The notes beneath the pieces are model-generated. The model was not told the origin of the DNA and did not search any database. It saw nothing but the letters and a program-made list of their open reading frames with translations. The translations under genes were made by a program, and so were the position numbers. From Streptomyces sp. NBC_01341 (lineage in GTDB: Bacteria > Actinomycetota > Actinomycetes > Streptomycetales > Streptomycetaceae): a DNA stretch of 64,000 nucleotides. Below, piece by piece: positions 55,037-63,967 of this stretch (positions are counted from its first letter, which is position 1; each line of letters begins with the position of its first letter). The stretch lies in contig NZ_CP108364.1 of NCBI RefSeq assembly GCF_035946055.1, positions 6,138,001-6,202,000 of the forward strand, in the 5' to 3' direction.

Positions 55037-56266
55037 TCAGTCGCCGGCCGGGCTCCCGGCCGGAGCCGGCTGCGGCACACCGCCCTGCGTGACCTTGCGG
55101 TCGCCCGCCTTCAGCACACCGGCGCCGAGGACCAGTCCGGACGCCAGCACCGTCACCAGGCCGAAGGACACGATCAGCGAGGTCGCCTCGGCGAGCGAGC
55201 CGATGGCGGACGGTGCGATGAGCCCCGAGGTGTACGTGATCGTGGCGACACCCGCGATGGCCCGGCTGGGATTCGTGCCACTGCGGCCGGCCGCGGCGAA
55301 GGCGAGCGGCACGACGACCGCCACACCGAGGCCGATCAGCCCGAAGCCGCAGAGTGCCAGGGCTGGTCCGGACGCCAGGACCACGAGCAGCCCGCCGGCC
55401 GTGGCCAGGAAGCCGCCTGTCCTTACGGTGCGCACCGCGCCGAACCGGTCGACGATCCTGTCCCCGGCGATGCGGGCCACGGCCATGGTCAGGGCGAAGG
55501 CCGTGGTCGACGCCGCCGCGAGCCCGGCGGAACTGCCCATGACGTCCCGGAGGTAGACGGCCGACCAGTCGAGACTGGCCCCTTCGGCGAACACCGCGCA
55601 GAAGCCGACGGCGCCGATGACCAGTGCGGACTTGGGAGGCAGGGTGAAACGCGGCGGCGGCTCCTCGTCGGGCTCGCTGTGCAGGTCGAGCACGCCCTGG
55701 CAGGCGGCGAGGCCGAGCGCGGTCAGGACCAGCGCGGCCAGGGTGTGGTGCAGCCGGGCGTCCGCCCCGATGTGTGCCGCGACCGTGCCGGCCGCCGAGC
55801 CGATCAGGGCTCCCATGCTCCACATGCCGTGCAGCCCGGACATGATCGACTTGTCCAGCCGGTTCTCCACCTCGACGCCGAGTGCGTTCATCGCCACGTC
55901 CGACATCCCCGCGGTGGCGCCGTAGACGAACAGCGCCGCGCAGAGTGTGAGCAGGTTCGGGGCGAGGGCCGGCAGGACCAGGGCCAGGGTCCAGAGGGCC
56001 AGCAGCCCGCGCAGGGCGGCGCGCGCTCCGAAGCGGTGGCTGACGCCGCCGGCCAGCGGCATGGCCAGCGAGGCGCCGATGGCGGGGAAGGCGAGGGCGA
56101 GGCCGAGCTGGCCCGCACTCACGGAGGCGTGGTCCTGGATCCACGGGACGCGGGTCGCGAAGCTGCCGGTCACCGCCCCGTGCACGGCGAAGACCGCGGC
56201 CACCGCGTATCTGGCCCGCCTGACCCTCCCCGCGCCGAAGACCGGGACCGCTGAATCCTGTGTCAT
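55037..56266 (-). CDS. MFS transporter divergent from a ROK regulator
   Basis: 409 residues with about 12 transmembrane helices. RRARYAVAAVFAVHGAVTGSFATRVPWIQDHA at the N-terminus, and the loop RFGARAALRG matching the MFS cytoplasmic signature. The sequence resembles the FucP/YbjJ-like branch, but substrate is unknown. ATG 56266 has a G-rich upstream stretch. It faces a ROK repressor across a 143-base gap with a perfect operator, so a sugar or amino-sugar is a likely inducer. Confidence 0.9.
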   Translation of the reverse strand: MTQDSAVPVFGAGRVRRARYAVAAVFAVHGAVTGSFATRVPWIQDHASVSAGQLGLALAFPAIGASLAMPLAGGVSHRFGARAALRGLLALWTLALVLPALAPNLLTLCAALFVYGATAGMSDVAMNALGVEVENRLDKSIMSGLHGMWSMGALIGSAAGTVAAHIGADARLHHTLAALVLTALGLAACQGVLDLHSEPDEEPPPRFTLPPKSALVIGAVGFCAVFAEGASLDWSAVYLRDVMGSSAGLAAASTTAFALTMAVARIAGDRIVDRFGAVRTVRTGGFLATAGGLLVVLASGPALALCGFGLIGLGVAVVVPLAFAAAGRSGTNPSRAIAGVATITYTSGLIAPSAIGSLAEATSLIVSFGLVTVLASGLVLGAGVLKAGDRKVTQGGVPQPAPAGSPAGD

Positions 56267-56341
56267 GCGCCGTGCCCCTCCCCTGGGAAATGCTCGTCCG
56301 CCGGCCTGTCCGGCGCCCGTCGCGCGGTGCGGGCCGTAAAC

Positions 56342-56362
56342 TATCAGGAACCCTGCCTGATA
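56342..56362. promoter_or_regulatory. Perfect operator between MFS and ROK genes
   Basis: TATCAGG-N7-CCTGATA: seven-base perfect arms with a seven-base spacer (centre to centre 14), AT-rich, at 47 bases before the ROK ATG and 76 from the MFS start. Fits a dimeric winged-HTH repressor such as the adjacent ROK protein. Confidence 0.75.
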
Positions 56363-56409
56363 AATAACCCCACGGAAGCGGGGCGGCAGCGATCTGGAAG
56401 GATCCCGGC

Positions 56410-57642
56410 ATGCCCGCATCCCCGAGCACCGCCCGGGCCATCAACGACCGGCTCGCCCTGCGACTGCTCCAGCAGGACGGCCCGCTGACGGCCACGCAGC
56501 TGAAGACCATGACCGGCCTCTCCCGTCCCACGGTCGCCGATCTGGTGGAGCGGCTGCAGGACGCCGGTCTGGTCAGGGTCGTGGGGGAGAGCGGCTCCGA
56601 CCGCCGCGGACCGAACGCCCGGCTCTACGGGATCGTCGCCGACCGGGCCCATCTGGCCGCCCTCGACGTACGTACGGACAGCGTCGCCGTGGCCGTGGCC
56701 GATCTGCTCGGCGTGACGCTCGCCGAGGCCACCCTGCCGATCGGCAGCGACACGGGCACGCAGTCCGCCGTCGAGCGGGCCGCCGCCATGGTGGAACGCG
56801 TCGCGAGAACCGCGGGCACGGCACCGCTGCACAGCGTCGGCATCGGCGCCCCCGGCCTCATCGACCCCGCAACCGGTGAACTCAGGGAGACGGCCGGGCT
56901 CCCGGCCTGGCACCGCGGCCTGGTCAAGGAACTCCAGCGGCGGCTGTCCGCGACCGTCCTCGTGGAGAACGAGACCAACCTCGCCGCCGTCGCCGAACAC
57001 CGCATCGGCGCGGCCCGCGACCGGGACACGTTCGTGCTGCTCTGGCTGGGCCACGGCGTCGGCGCGGCCGTCATGCTCGACGGGCGACTGCGCCGGGGCG
57101 CCTCGGGGGGTGCGGGAGAGATCGGCTTCATGCCGGTGCCCGGAACCTCGGGGGTCCCCTCCGCCGTCAACTGCGACGGCGGATTCCACTCGTTGGCGGG
57201 CTCCGCCGCGGTCTGCGCACTCGCCGCCGATCACGGCATCCGGGCATGGAGCCCTCCGGTGAACGGCGGTCAGGAGCAGGCCCCCGCAGCCGCCTTCGCC
57301 GTCAGGGCCGCACTCGGGGCCGGCGGAAAGGGCGCCGAGGCATTCCTCGAGGCGCTCGCCGACCGCCTCGCACTCGGCGCCGCCTCCGTCGTCTCCGTGC
57401 TCGACCCCGGATGCCTCGTCCTCGCGGGCGAGGTCGGCCGCGCCGGCGGCCGGGCGCTCGCAGCCCGTGTGGAGGACCGCCTGGCCCGGATGTCACCTCT
57501 GCGCACGGAGGTGAGGGCCGGGACGCTGGGCGGCGGCGCGGTCCTGCGCGGGGCGCTCTTCGCCGCCCGTGAGGCCGCCCAGGACGCCCTCTTCGCCCCC
57601 GGGGCGCAGGCCGCCGGGGCAGCCGCCGACCTCCCCCTGTGA
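56410..57642 (+). CDS. ROK-family transcriptional repressor
   Basis: 410 residues. N-terminal winged helix (ALRLLQQDGPLTATQLKTMTGLSRPTVADLVERLQDAGLV), then a ROK sugar-kinase-like fold (VGIGAPGLIDPATGE, VLVENETNLAAVAEH and GAGEIGFMPV). The usual ROK zinc motif CxCGxxGCxE is missing; in its place is NCDGGFHSLAG with one cysteine. Regulators of this class often lose kinase activity but keep sugar binding; loss of the zinc site is less usual. Divergent to the MFS gene. Its end lies 69 bases before the FMN riboswitch. Confidence 0.9.
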   Translation: MPASPSTARAINDRLALRLLQQDGPLTATQLKTMTGLSRPTVADLVERLQDAGLVRVVGESGSDRRGPNARLYGIVADRAHLAALDVRTDSVAVAVADLLGVTLAEATLPIGSDTGTQSAVERAAAMVERVARTAGTAPLHSVGIGAPGLIDPATGELRETAGLPAWHRGLVKELQRRLSATVLVENETNLAAVAEHRIGAARDRDTFVLLWLGHGVGAAVMLDGRLRRGASGGAGEIGFMPVPGTSGVPSAVNCDGGFHSLAGSAAVCALAADHGIRAWSPPVNGGQEQAPAAAFAVRAALGAGGKGAEAFLEALADRLALGAASVVSVLDPGCLVLAGEVGRAGGRALAARVEDRLARMSPLRTEVRAGTLGGGAVLRGALFAAREAAQDALFAPGAQAAGAAADLPL

Positions 57643-57711
57643 GCTGTCGCACAGAGGGCACCCGTACGGGTGAAGATAGTTCGTGGCACAATGTGTTGTG
57701 TACCAGTAGCA

Positions 57712-57838
57712 GCGCACTCCGGGGTCGGTGCAATTCCGAACCGGCGGTTATAGTCCGCGACCCGTCCGCATCCAGCGGCCGGTTGACCAGGTGGGATTCC
57801 TGGACCGACGGTTAAAGTCCGGATGGGAGGCAGTGCGC
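57712..57838 (+). promoter_or_regulatory. FMN riboswitch (RFN element)
   Basis: The conserved RFN blocks are all there: CCGGGGTCGGTGCAATTCCGA, ACCGGCGGT, AGTCCGCGACCC, GATTCCTGGACCGACGGT and AGTCCGGATGGGAGGCAGTG. The outer P1 stem pairs GCGCACT (57712-57718) with AGTGCGC (57832-57838). Controls the riboflavin genes that follow by FMN binding. Confidence 0.95.
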
Positions 57839-57855
57839 GGCGGGCCGTCACAGGT

Positions 57856-57880
57856 ACGCCGCCGTAGGCGGACGTGTTTT
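57856..57880 (+). terminator. Candidate expression-platform terminator of the FMN riboswitch
   Basis: ACGCCGCC-GTA-GGCGGACGT (one bulge) followed by GTTTT, 17 bases after the aptamer. Consistent with transcription termination when FMN is bound. Confidence 0.6.
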
Positions 57881-58002
57881 CCCGGATCTCCGGGAGCACC
57901 GCGTCACTCGTCCTCGGTTTCCGGCGTCCCCCTGTTGCGTTCCGTTTCTCTGTCGTCATCGACAGGCCCCGGAGTCCGTGCCCCAAGAGGCAGGAGAACC
58001 CG

Positions 58003-59103
58003 GTGGCCACCACGGCCGAACACACCGCCATGCGACGGGCTGTCGCACTCGCCGCACGCGGACTCGGCGCCACCAGCCCCAACCCGGTCGTCGGGAGCGT
58101 CATCCTCGACGCCGCCGGTGAACAGGTCGGCGAAGGCTTCCACCAGCGCGCCGGAGGGCCGCACGCCGAGATCCACGCCCTGCGCGAGGCCGGCGAGAGG
58201 GCGCGTGGCGGTACCGCGTACGTCACCCTTGAACCGTGCAACCACACCGGACGCACCGGTCCCTGTGCCCAGGCGCTCGTCGAGGCCGGCGTCCGTCGCG
58301 TCGTGTACGCCGTCGGAGACCCGAACCCGCAGGCGACGGGCGGCGCGGACACCCTGCGCGCCGCAGGGATCGAGGTGGAGCAGGGGCTCCTCGCCGACGA
58401 GGCGGAGGCCGTCAACATCGCCTGGCTCACCTCGGTACGCCTCGGCCGCCCCTACGTCCTGTGGAAGTACGCGGCGACGCTCGACGGGCGGGTCGCCGCC
58501 GCCGACTCCACCAGCCGCTGGATCACCTCCCCCGAATCCCGCGCCGACGTCCACCGGCTGCGCGCCGAGGCCGACGCGGTCGTGGTCGGCTCCGGCACCG
58601 CGCGGAGCGACGACCCGCAGCTGGCCGCACGCGGCATCGAGGGAGCCACCCAGCCGCTCCGCGTGGTCGTCGACACCGGCGCCACCGCGGTACGGCCCGG
58701 AGCCCGCGTCCTCGACGCGACCGCCCCCACCCTGATCGCTGTCGCCGACGACGCCCCGGCGGACCACCTCCCCGCCGAGAACGTGCTGCGCCTGCCCCGT
58801 GCCGAGGCCGGCCCCGGCCTGGACGTCGAGGCCCTGCTCGCGGCCCTCCACGCGCGAGGCGTCCGCTCCGTGCTCCTGGAGGGCGGCCCGGTCCTCGCCG
58901 GCTCCTTCGTCTCCGCGGGAGCCGTCGACACCGTCGTCGGCTATCTCGCCCCGGTCCTCCTCGGCGCGGGCCCCGCCGCTCTCGCCGACGCCGGAATCTC
59001 CACCATCTCCCAGGCGTTGCGCCTCGATGTGACGGAAACCGTCCGTCTCGGTCCCGATCTGCGCATCACCGCCGTCCCCGCCCCTGCTCGGAAGGGAAAC
59101 TGA
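58003..59103 (+). CDS. ribD: Bifunctional diaminohydroxyphosphoribosylaminopyrimidine deaminase / reductase
   Basis: 366 residues. N-terminal deaminase with zinc ligands in HAEIHAL and PCNHTGRTGPC, then a dihydrofolate reductase-like NADPH domain from about residue 145 (RPYVLWKYAATLDGRVAA, VVGSGTARSDDPQL, EGGPVLAGSFV). Carries out two steps from the GTP-derived pyrimidine. GTG 58003 has AGGAG at good spacing. From memory, the S. coelicolor/S. davawensis cluster at this position is ribE-ribM-ribBA-ribH, so ribD directly under the riboswitch may be a lineage difference. ribE follows with no gap. Confidence 0.94.
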   Translation: MATTAEHTAMRRAVALAARGLGATSPNPVVGSVILDAAGEQVGEGFHQRAGGPHAEIHALREAGERARGGTAYVTLEPCNHTGRTGPCAQALVEAGVRRVVYAVGDPNPQATGGADTLRAAGIEVEQGLLADEAEAVNIAWLTSVRLGRPYVLWKYAATLDGRVAAADSTSRWITSPESRADVHRLRAEADAVVVGSGTARSDDPQLAARGIEGATQPLRVVVDTGATAVRPGARVLDATAPTLIAVADDAPADHLPAENVLRLPRAEAGPGLDVEALLAALHARGVRSVLLEGGPVLAGSFVSAGAVDTVVGYLAPVLLGAGPAALADAGISTISQALRLDVTETVRLGPDLRITAVPAPARKGN

Positions 59104-59724
59104 GTGTTCACCGGAATTGTCGAAGAACTGGGTGAGGTCACCGCCGTCGAGACGCTCGGCGACGCCTCCCGTTTCCGCCTGCGCGGCCCCGTGGTCACCG
59201 AAGACGCCAAGCACGGCGACTCCATCGCGGTGAACGGCGTCTGCCTCACCGTCGTGGAGACCGGGGACGGCGAGTTCACCGCAGACGTCATGGCCGAGAC
59301 GCTGAAGCGCTCCAGCCTCGGTGCGCTGGGCACCGGCTCCCGGGTCAACCTCGAACGCCCCATGGCGCTCGGCGGCCGGCTCGGCGGGCACATCGTCCAG
59401 GGCCACGTGGACGGCACCGGGCACATCGTCGAGCGCACGCCTTCCGAGCACTGGGAGCTCATCAAGATCTCCCTGCCCGGCAACCTGACCCGCTACGTGG
59501 TGGAGAAGGGTTCGATCACGGTCGACGGCGTCAGCCTCACGGTCGTGGACGCGGGCTCGGACCACTTCACCATCAGCCTCATCCCCACCACCCTCGCGCT
59601 GACCACGCTCGGCCTCAAGCAGCCCGGCGATCCGGTCAACCTGGAAGTGGACGTCCTCGCCAAGTACGTCGAGCGGCTGCTCGGTGCGGGCACACCGCCG
59701 GAGCCGGGGGAGCCGGTCTCATGA
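59104..59724 (+). CDS. ribE: Riboflavin synthase, alpha chain
   Basis: 206 residues, two lumazine-binding repeats: FTGIVEELGEV...SIAVNGVCLTVVE and IVQGHVDGTGHI...SITVDGVSLTVVD. Dismutates two molecules of dimethylribityllumazine to riboflavin. The GTG begins immediately after the ribD TGA, and its TGA overlaps the ribM ATG (ATGA). Named ribB in some Streptomyces literature. Confidence 0.95.
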   Translation: MFTGIVEELGEVTAVETLGDASRFRLRGPVVTEDAKHGDSIAVNGVCLTVVETGDGEFTADVMAETLKRSSLGALGTGSRVNLERPMALGGRLGGHIVQGHVDGTGHIVERTPSEHWELIKISLPGNLTRYVVEKGSITVDGVSLTVVDAGSDHFTISLIPTTLALTTLGLKQPGDPVNLEVDVLAKYVERLLGAGTPPEPGEPVS

Positions 59725-60365
59725 GCGGGGTGGACTGGTTGAACTCGGAGGCGTTCACCGCCTTCGGACAGCGCATCATCTGGTCCGACATGCTCGGCAA
59801 CACCATCGGCCTGATCGCGCTGGCCCTCGGCTGGCTCCGCTCGGTCTGGACCTGGCCCGCGCAACTCCTGTCCGGTGCCGTGCTGGTCGCCGCCAACCTG
59901 TCCGTCCATCAGGCGGGCAGCGTCGGCAAGCAGCTGATCGTCGTCGCCGTCGCCGTCTGGGGATGGCAGCAGTGGACGCGCGGCAGGCAGAAGGCGCAGG
60001 ACGGCTCCGTCGCCGTGCGCTTCGCCACCTGGCGCGAGCGCGCGTACCTGGCCGGCGGAGCAGCCGCCGGCACCCTGGCCGTCGGAGGACTCTTCACGGC
60101 CTTCCCCTCCCTCTCCTGGAGTCCGTGGGCCGACGCGTACATCTTCGCCGGCACCCTCGTGGCGATGCTCGCCCAGGCCCGCGGCATGGTCGAGTTCTGG
60201 TTCGCCTGGCTGCTCGTCGATCTCGTCGGCGTCCCGCTGAACTTCCACAGCGGACTCGCCTTCTCCGGTCTCATCTACATCGTCTACGGCGCCCTCGTCC
60301 TCTGGGGCCTGCGCGACTGGTGGCTGCGTACGCGGACACCCGCTCTGGAAGGAGCCACGGCATGA
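59721..60365 (+). CDS. ribM: PnuC-family riboflavin transporter RibM
   Basis: 214 residues with about seven hydrophobic helices and the Trp-rich pattern of the PnuC family (WTWPAQLLSGAVLVAANL, WGWQQW, FWFAWLLVDLVGVPLNF, YIVYGALVLWGLRDWW). In S. davawensis and S. coelicolor ribM was shown to carry riboflavin across the membrane (family knowledge). Overlaps both neighbours by four bases and lies under the FMN riboswitch, which fits uptake being shut off by FMN. Confidence 0.9.
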   Translation: MSGVDWLNSEAFTAFGQRIIWSDMLGNTIGLIALALGWLRSVWTWPAQLLSGAVLVAANLSVHQAGSVGKQLIVVAVAVWGWQQWTRGRQKAQDGSVAVRFATWRERAYLAGGAAAGTLAVGGLFTAFPSLSWSPWADAYIFAGTLVAMLAQARGMVEFWFAWLLVDLVGVPLNFHSGLAFSGLIYIVYGALVLWGLRDWWLRTRTPALEGATA

Positions 60366-61651
60366 CTGCCCAGCCCACCTGGTTGCACGACCACACCCTC
60401 GAAGACCTCTCGCTGGACCCCGTCGAACAGGCGATCCGCGACATCGCCGCCGGACGGCCCGTCGTGGTCGTCGACGACGAGAACCGCGAGAACGAGGGCG
60501 ACCTCGTCATCGCCGCCGAGAAGGCGACCCCCGAGATCGTCGCCTTCATGATGAGCGAGTGCCGCGGCCTGATCTGCGCGCCCATGGAGACCGACGAGCT
60601 CGAACGCCTCGAACTCCCGCAGATGGTCGTGCACAACACCGAGTCGATGCAGACGGCCTTCACCGTCTCCGTGGACGCCTCGGCGGCCCACGGCGTGACC
60701 ACCGGGATCTCCGCGGCGGACCGCGCCACCACCCTCAGGATGCTCGCGGACGGCAAGGCGGGTCCCGGCGACTTCGTACGCCCCGGCCACGTCTTCCCGC
60801 TCCGCGCGAAGGCCGGGGGTGTGCTCGTCCGCAACGGGCACACCGAGGCCGCCGTCGACCTGGCCCGGCTCGCCGGGCTGCGTCCCGCCGGCGCCATCGT
60901 GGAGATCGCGGGTGAGGACGGCGTGATGCTGCGCCTGCCCGAACTCATCCCCTTCGCACGCAAGCACGGCCTCACGATCATCTCCATCGAGGACCTGGTC
61001 GCCTACCGGCGCACCTCCGAGCCGACCGTCCGCCGTGAGGCCGAGGTGCGGCTGCCCACCACGTTCGGGCCGTTCACCGCGTACGGCTACCGCTCCATCG
61101 CCGACGGCGTCGAGCACGTGGCGCTGGTGCACGGCGACATCGGCGACGGCGAGGACGTCCTCGTCCGCGTCCACTCGGAGTGCCTGACCGGCGACATCTT
61201 CCAGTCCCAGCGCTGCGACTGCGGGCCCCAGCTGCACGCGTCCATGGAGCGCGTCACGGCCGAGGGCCGCGGGGTCGTCGTCTACCTGCGCGGGCACGAG
61301 GGCCGCGGCATCGGACTGCTGTCCAAGCTGCGGGCGTACGAACTCCAGGAGCGCGGTTCCGACACGCTCGACGCCAACCTGGAACTCGGCCTGCCCGCCG
61401 ACGCCCGGGACTACGCGGCGGGCGCCCAGATCCTGAGCGACCTCGGCGTCCGCAGCCTCCGGCTGATGACCAACAACCCGGACAAGACGGCCGCGCTCGT
61501 GCGGCACGGGCTCAGGATCACCGGGCGCGAGCCCATGCCCGTCCAGGCCGGGGAGCACAACCTGCGGTACCTGCGCACCAAGCGGGACCGGATGGGGCAC
61601 GACCTGCCCTGGCTCGACGCCACCGTCGCGTCGGCCTGCGGCAACCAGTAA
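60362..61651 (+). CDS. ribBA: Bifunctional DHBP synthase / GTP cyclohydrolase II
   Basis: 429 residues. The N-terminal 3,4-dihydroxy-2-butanone-4-phosphate synthase has DDENRENEGDL, STGI-type TTGISAADRATT and RPGHVFPLRA. The C-terminal GTP cyclohydrolase II has the zinc site HSECLTGDIFQSQRCDCG and RGHEGRGIGLLSKL. Supplies both precursors of riboflavin. ATG overlaps the ribM stop. ribH follows 34 bases on. Confidence 0.96.
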   Translation: MTAQPTWLHDHTLEDLSLDPVEQAIRDIAAGRPVVVVDDENRENEGDLVIAAEKATPEIVAFMMSECRGLICAPMETDELERLELPQMVVHNTESMQTAFTVSVDASAAHGVTTGISAADRATTLRMLADGKAGPGDFVRPGHVFPLRAKAGGVLVRNGHTEAAVDLARLAGLRPAGAIVEIAGEDGVMLRLPELIPFARKHGLTIISIEDLVAYRRTSEPTVRREAEVRLPTTFGPFTAYGYRSIADGVEHVALVHGDIGDGEDVLVRVHSECLTGDIFQSQRCDCGPQLHASMERVTAEGRGVVVYLRGHEGRGIGLLSKLRAYELQERGSDTLDANLELGLPADARDYAAGAQILSDLGVRSLRLMTNNPDKTAALVRHGLRITGREPMPVQAGEHNLRYLRTKRDRMGHDLPWLDATVASACGNQ

Positions 61652-61685
61652 CCACCAGCACACACAGAACACTTCTAGGAGAGAC

Positions 61686-62171
61686 ATGAGCGGCAAGGGC
61701 GCACCCGAACTGTCCGTACGCAACTGCGGAGACCTCAGGGTCGCGGTGATCGCGGCGCAGTGGCACGAAAAGGTCATGGACGGACTCGTCGACGGGGCCC
61801 TCCGTGCCCTGCACGACCTCGGGATCGACGAGCCGACGCTGCTCCGGGTCCCCGGCAGCTTCGAACTCCCGGTGGTCGCCAAGGTGCTCGCCGGTCGGGG
61901 CTACGACGCGATCGTCGCCCTCGGCGTCATCATCCGCGGCGGCACCCCCCACTTCGAGTACGTGTCGCAGGGCGTCACCAACGGCCTCACCCAGGTCACC
62001 GTCGACACCGGGGTCCCCGTCGGCTTCGGCGTCCTCACGTGTGACAACGAGGAGCAGGCCCTGGACCGGGCCGGGCTCGAGGGGTCCAACGAGGACAAGG
62101 GGCACGAAGCGGTCACAGCGGCCGTCGCCACGGCGGCCACGCTGCGCACCGTGAGCGAACCCTGGCGCTGA
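61686..62171 (+). CDS. ribH: 6,7-dimethyl-8-ribityllumazine synthase
   Basis: 161 residues. Conserved QWHEKVMDGLVDGA, PGSFELPVVAKVLA, GVIIRGGTPHFEYVSQGVTNGL and GVLTCDNEEQALDRAG. Joins the DHBP and ribitylamino-pyrimidine products; forms large icosahedral shells in many bacteria. Last gene of the riboflavin operon. ATG has GGAGAG upstream. Confidence 0.97.
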   Translation: MSGKGAPELSVRNCGDLRVAVIAAQWHEKVMDGLVDGALRALHDLGIDEPTLLRVPGSFELPVVAKVLAGRGYDAIVALGVIIRGGTPHFEYVSQGVTNGLTQVTVDTGVPVGFGVLTCDNEEQALDRAGLEGSNEDKGHEAVTAAVATAATLRTVSEPWR

Positions 62172-62190
62172 GCAGCGCTCGGGGACCCCG

Positions 62191-62196
62191 TATTCT
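62191..62196 (+). promoter_or_regulatory. Candidate -10 box of the hisE-hisG unit
   Basis: TATTCT ends ten bases before the hisE ATG at 62207; the transcript would start about three bases before the start codon, so it may be leaderless or nearly so (AAGGA overlaps this stretch). Confidence 0.4.
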
Positions 62197-62206
62197 AAGG
62201 ACCATC

Positions 62207-62479
62207 ATGGCGAACAAAACCTTCGAAGAGCTCTTCGCCGAGCTCCAGCTCAAGGCCGCCGACGGCGACCCCTCCACCTCCCGCACCGCCGAGCTGGTGG
62301 ACAAAGGGGTGCATGCCATCGGCAAGAAGGTCGTCGAGGAGGCCGCCGAGGTGTGGATGGCCGCCGAATACGAGGGCAAGGAAGCCGCCGCCGAGGAGAT
62401 CTCGCAACTGCTGTACCACGTCCAAGTGATGATGGTCGCCCGCGGGATCTCCCTCGACGACGTCTACGCCCACCTCTGA
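62207..62479 (+). CDS. hisE: Phosphoribosyl-ATP diphosphatase
   Basis: 90 residues, MazG-like four-helix fold: TFEELFAELQLKA, then GVHAIGKKVVEEAAEVWMAAEYEG and the QLLYHVQVMMVARGISLDDVYAHL end. Second step of histidine synthesis. A monofunctional protein, as usual in actinobacteria. hisG follows after 50 bases. Confidence 0.96.
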   Translation: MANKTFEELFAELQLKAADGDPSTSRTAELVDKGVHAIGKKVVEEAAEVWMAAEYEGKEAAAEEISQLLYHVQVMMVARGISLDDVYAHL

Positions 62480-62529
62480 GCACACCCGAACGTCCCGGAA
62501 CTCCCTCCGCACAAAGGAAACCTGACCTC

Positions 62530-63378
62530 ATGCTGCGCATCGCCGTCCCCAACAAGGGTGCAATCTCCGGGCCTGCGATGGCGATGCTCCATGAGGCGGG
62601 TTACCGGCAGCGCAAGGAGTCGAAGGAACTGGTCCTCGTCGACCCCACGAACGAGGTCGAGTTCTTCTACCTGAGGCCGCGGGACATCGCGATCTACGTC
62701 AGCTCCGGGCGGCTGGACATCGGCATCACAGGCCGTGACCTGCTGCTGGACTCCGGGGCCGAGGCCGAGGAGATCCTCCAGCTCGGCTTCGCGCGGTCCA
62801 CCTTCCGTTACGCCACGAAGCCCGGCACGGCCACCGGCCCCCAGGACTTCGACGGCATGACGATCGCCACGTCCTACGAGGGCATCGTGGCGAAGCACCT
62901 GGCCGACGAGGGCGTGAAGGCCTCGGTCGTCCACCTCGACGGCGCCGTCGAGACCGCCATCGAGCTCGGGGTCGCGCAGATCATCGCCGATGTCGTCGAG
63001 ACCGGTACGAGCATGCGCAACGCCGGTCTCGAGATCATCGGTGAGCCGATCATGAAGTCGGAAGCCGTGGTGATCCGCCGCAAGGGCGCCCCCGGCGACG
63101 ACCCCAAGGTGCAGCAGTTCCTGCGCCGTCTGCAGGGCGTCCTGGTGGCCCGCAGTTACGTGATGATGGACTACGACTGCCGGGTCGAGCACCTGGAGCG
63201 GGCGGTCGCCCTCACCCCGGGGCTGGAGTCGCCGACCATCTCCCCGCTGCACCACGAGGGCTGGGTCGCGGTCCGCTCCATGGTCGCGGCCAAGGAGGCC
63301 CAGCGGATCATGGACGACCTGTACGAGCTGGGCGCCCGCGCCATCCTCACGACCGCCATCCACGCCTGCCGCCTCTGA
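62530..63378 (+). CDS. hisG: ATP phosphoribosyltransferase, long form
   Basis: 282 residues. Long HisG (HisG-L) with N-terminal LRIAVPNKGAISGPAMAML, the PRPP loop IADVVETGTSMRNAGLEIIGE and a C-terminal histidine-sensing domain (about 210-282, ending LGARAILTTAIHACRL). Feedback control by histidine is expected, and no HisZ is needed. First enzyme of the pathway, beside hisE. Confidence 0.97.
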   Translation: MLRIAVPNKGAISGPAMAMLHEAGYRQRKESKELVLVDPTNEVEFFYLRPRDIAIYVSSGRLDIGITGRDLLLDSGAEAEEILQLGFARSTFRYATKPGTATGPQDFDGMTIATSYEGIVAKHLADEGVKASVVHLDGAVETAIELGVAQIIADVVETGTSMRNAGLEIIGEPIMKSEAVVIRRKGAPGDDPKVQQFLRRLQGVLVARSYVMMDYDCRVEHLERAVALTPGLESPTISPLHHEGWVAVRSMVAAKEAQRIMDDLYELGARAILTTAIHACRL

Positions 63379-63418
63379 CGGTCTCCACGACGCACAACCG
63401 AAGGAAGACAGCGCCGCG

Positions 63419-63898
63419 ATGTCCGCCTCCCTGCCCGGTTCTCCCGAACTCCCCGCACTCCCGGCCACCTTCAGGCCCACCCTTACCCGGGTGGTCCTGC
63501 TGTCCGTGGGAGCGGCGATGTTCGTCGTCATCACCGCTGTCGCGATGATCCTGGAGAACCTCGGTACGGGGGAGCGGACCAGCTTCGTCTTCGTCGCGCT
63601 GCTCTTCTTCGGCGTCCTCGCCCTGCTGAGCCGGCCGCGTGTCACCACCGACGCGGACGGTGTCACGGTCGTCAACATCACCCGCACCCGCAGGCTGGCG
63701 TGGGCGGAGATCGTCCGCGTCAACCTGCGCGCCGGTGACCCGTGGGTGTTCCTCGACCTCAGCGACGGCACCAGCATGCCGGTCCTCGGCATCCAGCCGG
63801 GGATCGCCAGGGAACAGGCGATCCGGGACGCGCGAACACTCCGCGCCCTCGTCGAATTCCACGGCAGCGGAGTGAACGACGCCACCCGGAACGGCTGA
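63419..63898 (+). CDS. PH-domain (bacterial) membrane protein
   Basis: 159 residues. Polar N-terminus, two transmembrane helices (about 25-42 and 56-72), then a short PH-like domain (RVTTDADGVTVVNITRTRRLAWAEIVRV, DPWVFLDLSDGTSMPVLGI). Common in actinobacteria as a small membrane PH protein next to hisG. Function unknown. ATG 63419 has AAGGAAG upstream at long spacing. Confidence 0.85.
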   Translation: MSASLPGSPELPALPATFRPTLTRVVLLSVGAAMFVVITAVAMILENLGTGERTSFVFVALLFFGVLALLSRPRVTTDADGVTVVNITRTRRLAWAEIVRVNLRAGDPWVFLDLSDGTSMPVLGIQPGIAREQAIRDARTLRALVEFHGSGVNDATRNG

Positions 63899-63938
63899 GC
63901 CCCCTGCCCCACGCGGCCGGATCCCGATTATTCTGGAT

Positions 63939-63967
63939 GGCGGCGGTGCACCGGGTGCGCCGCCGCC
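63939..63967 (+). terminator. Hairpin at the right end of the window
   Basis: Thirteen-bp stem (63939-63951 with 63955-63967, one wobble) 40 bases after the PH gene. It is preceded by TATTCT, so it could also lie in the leader of a gene beyond the window. Confidence 0.45.
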
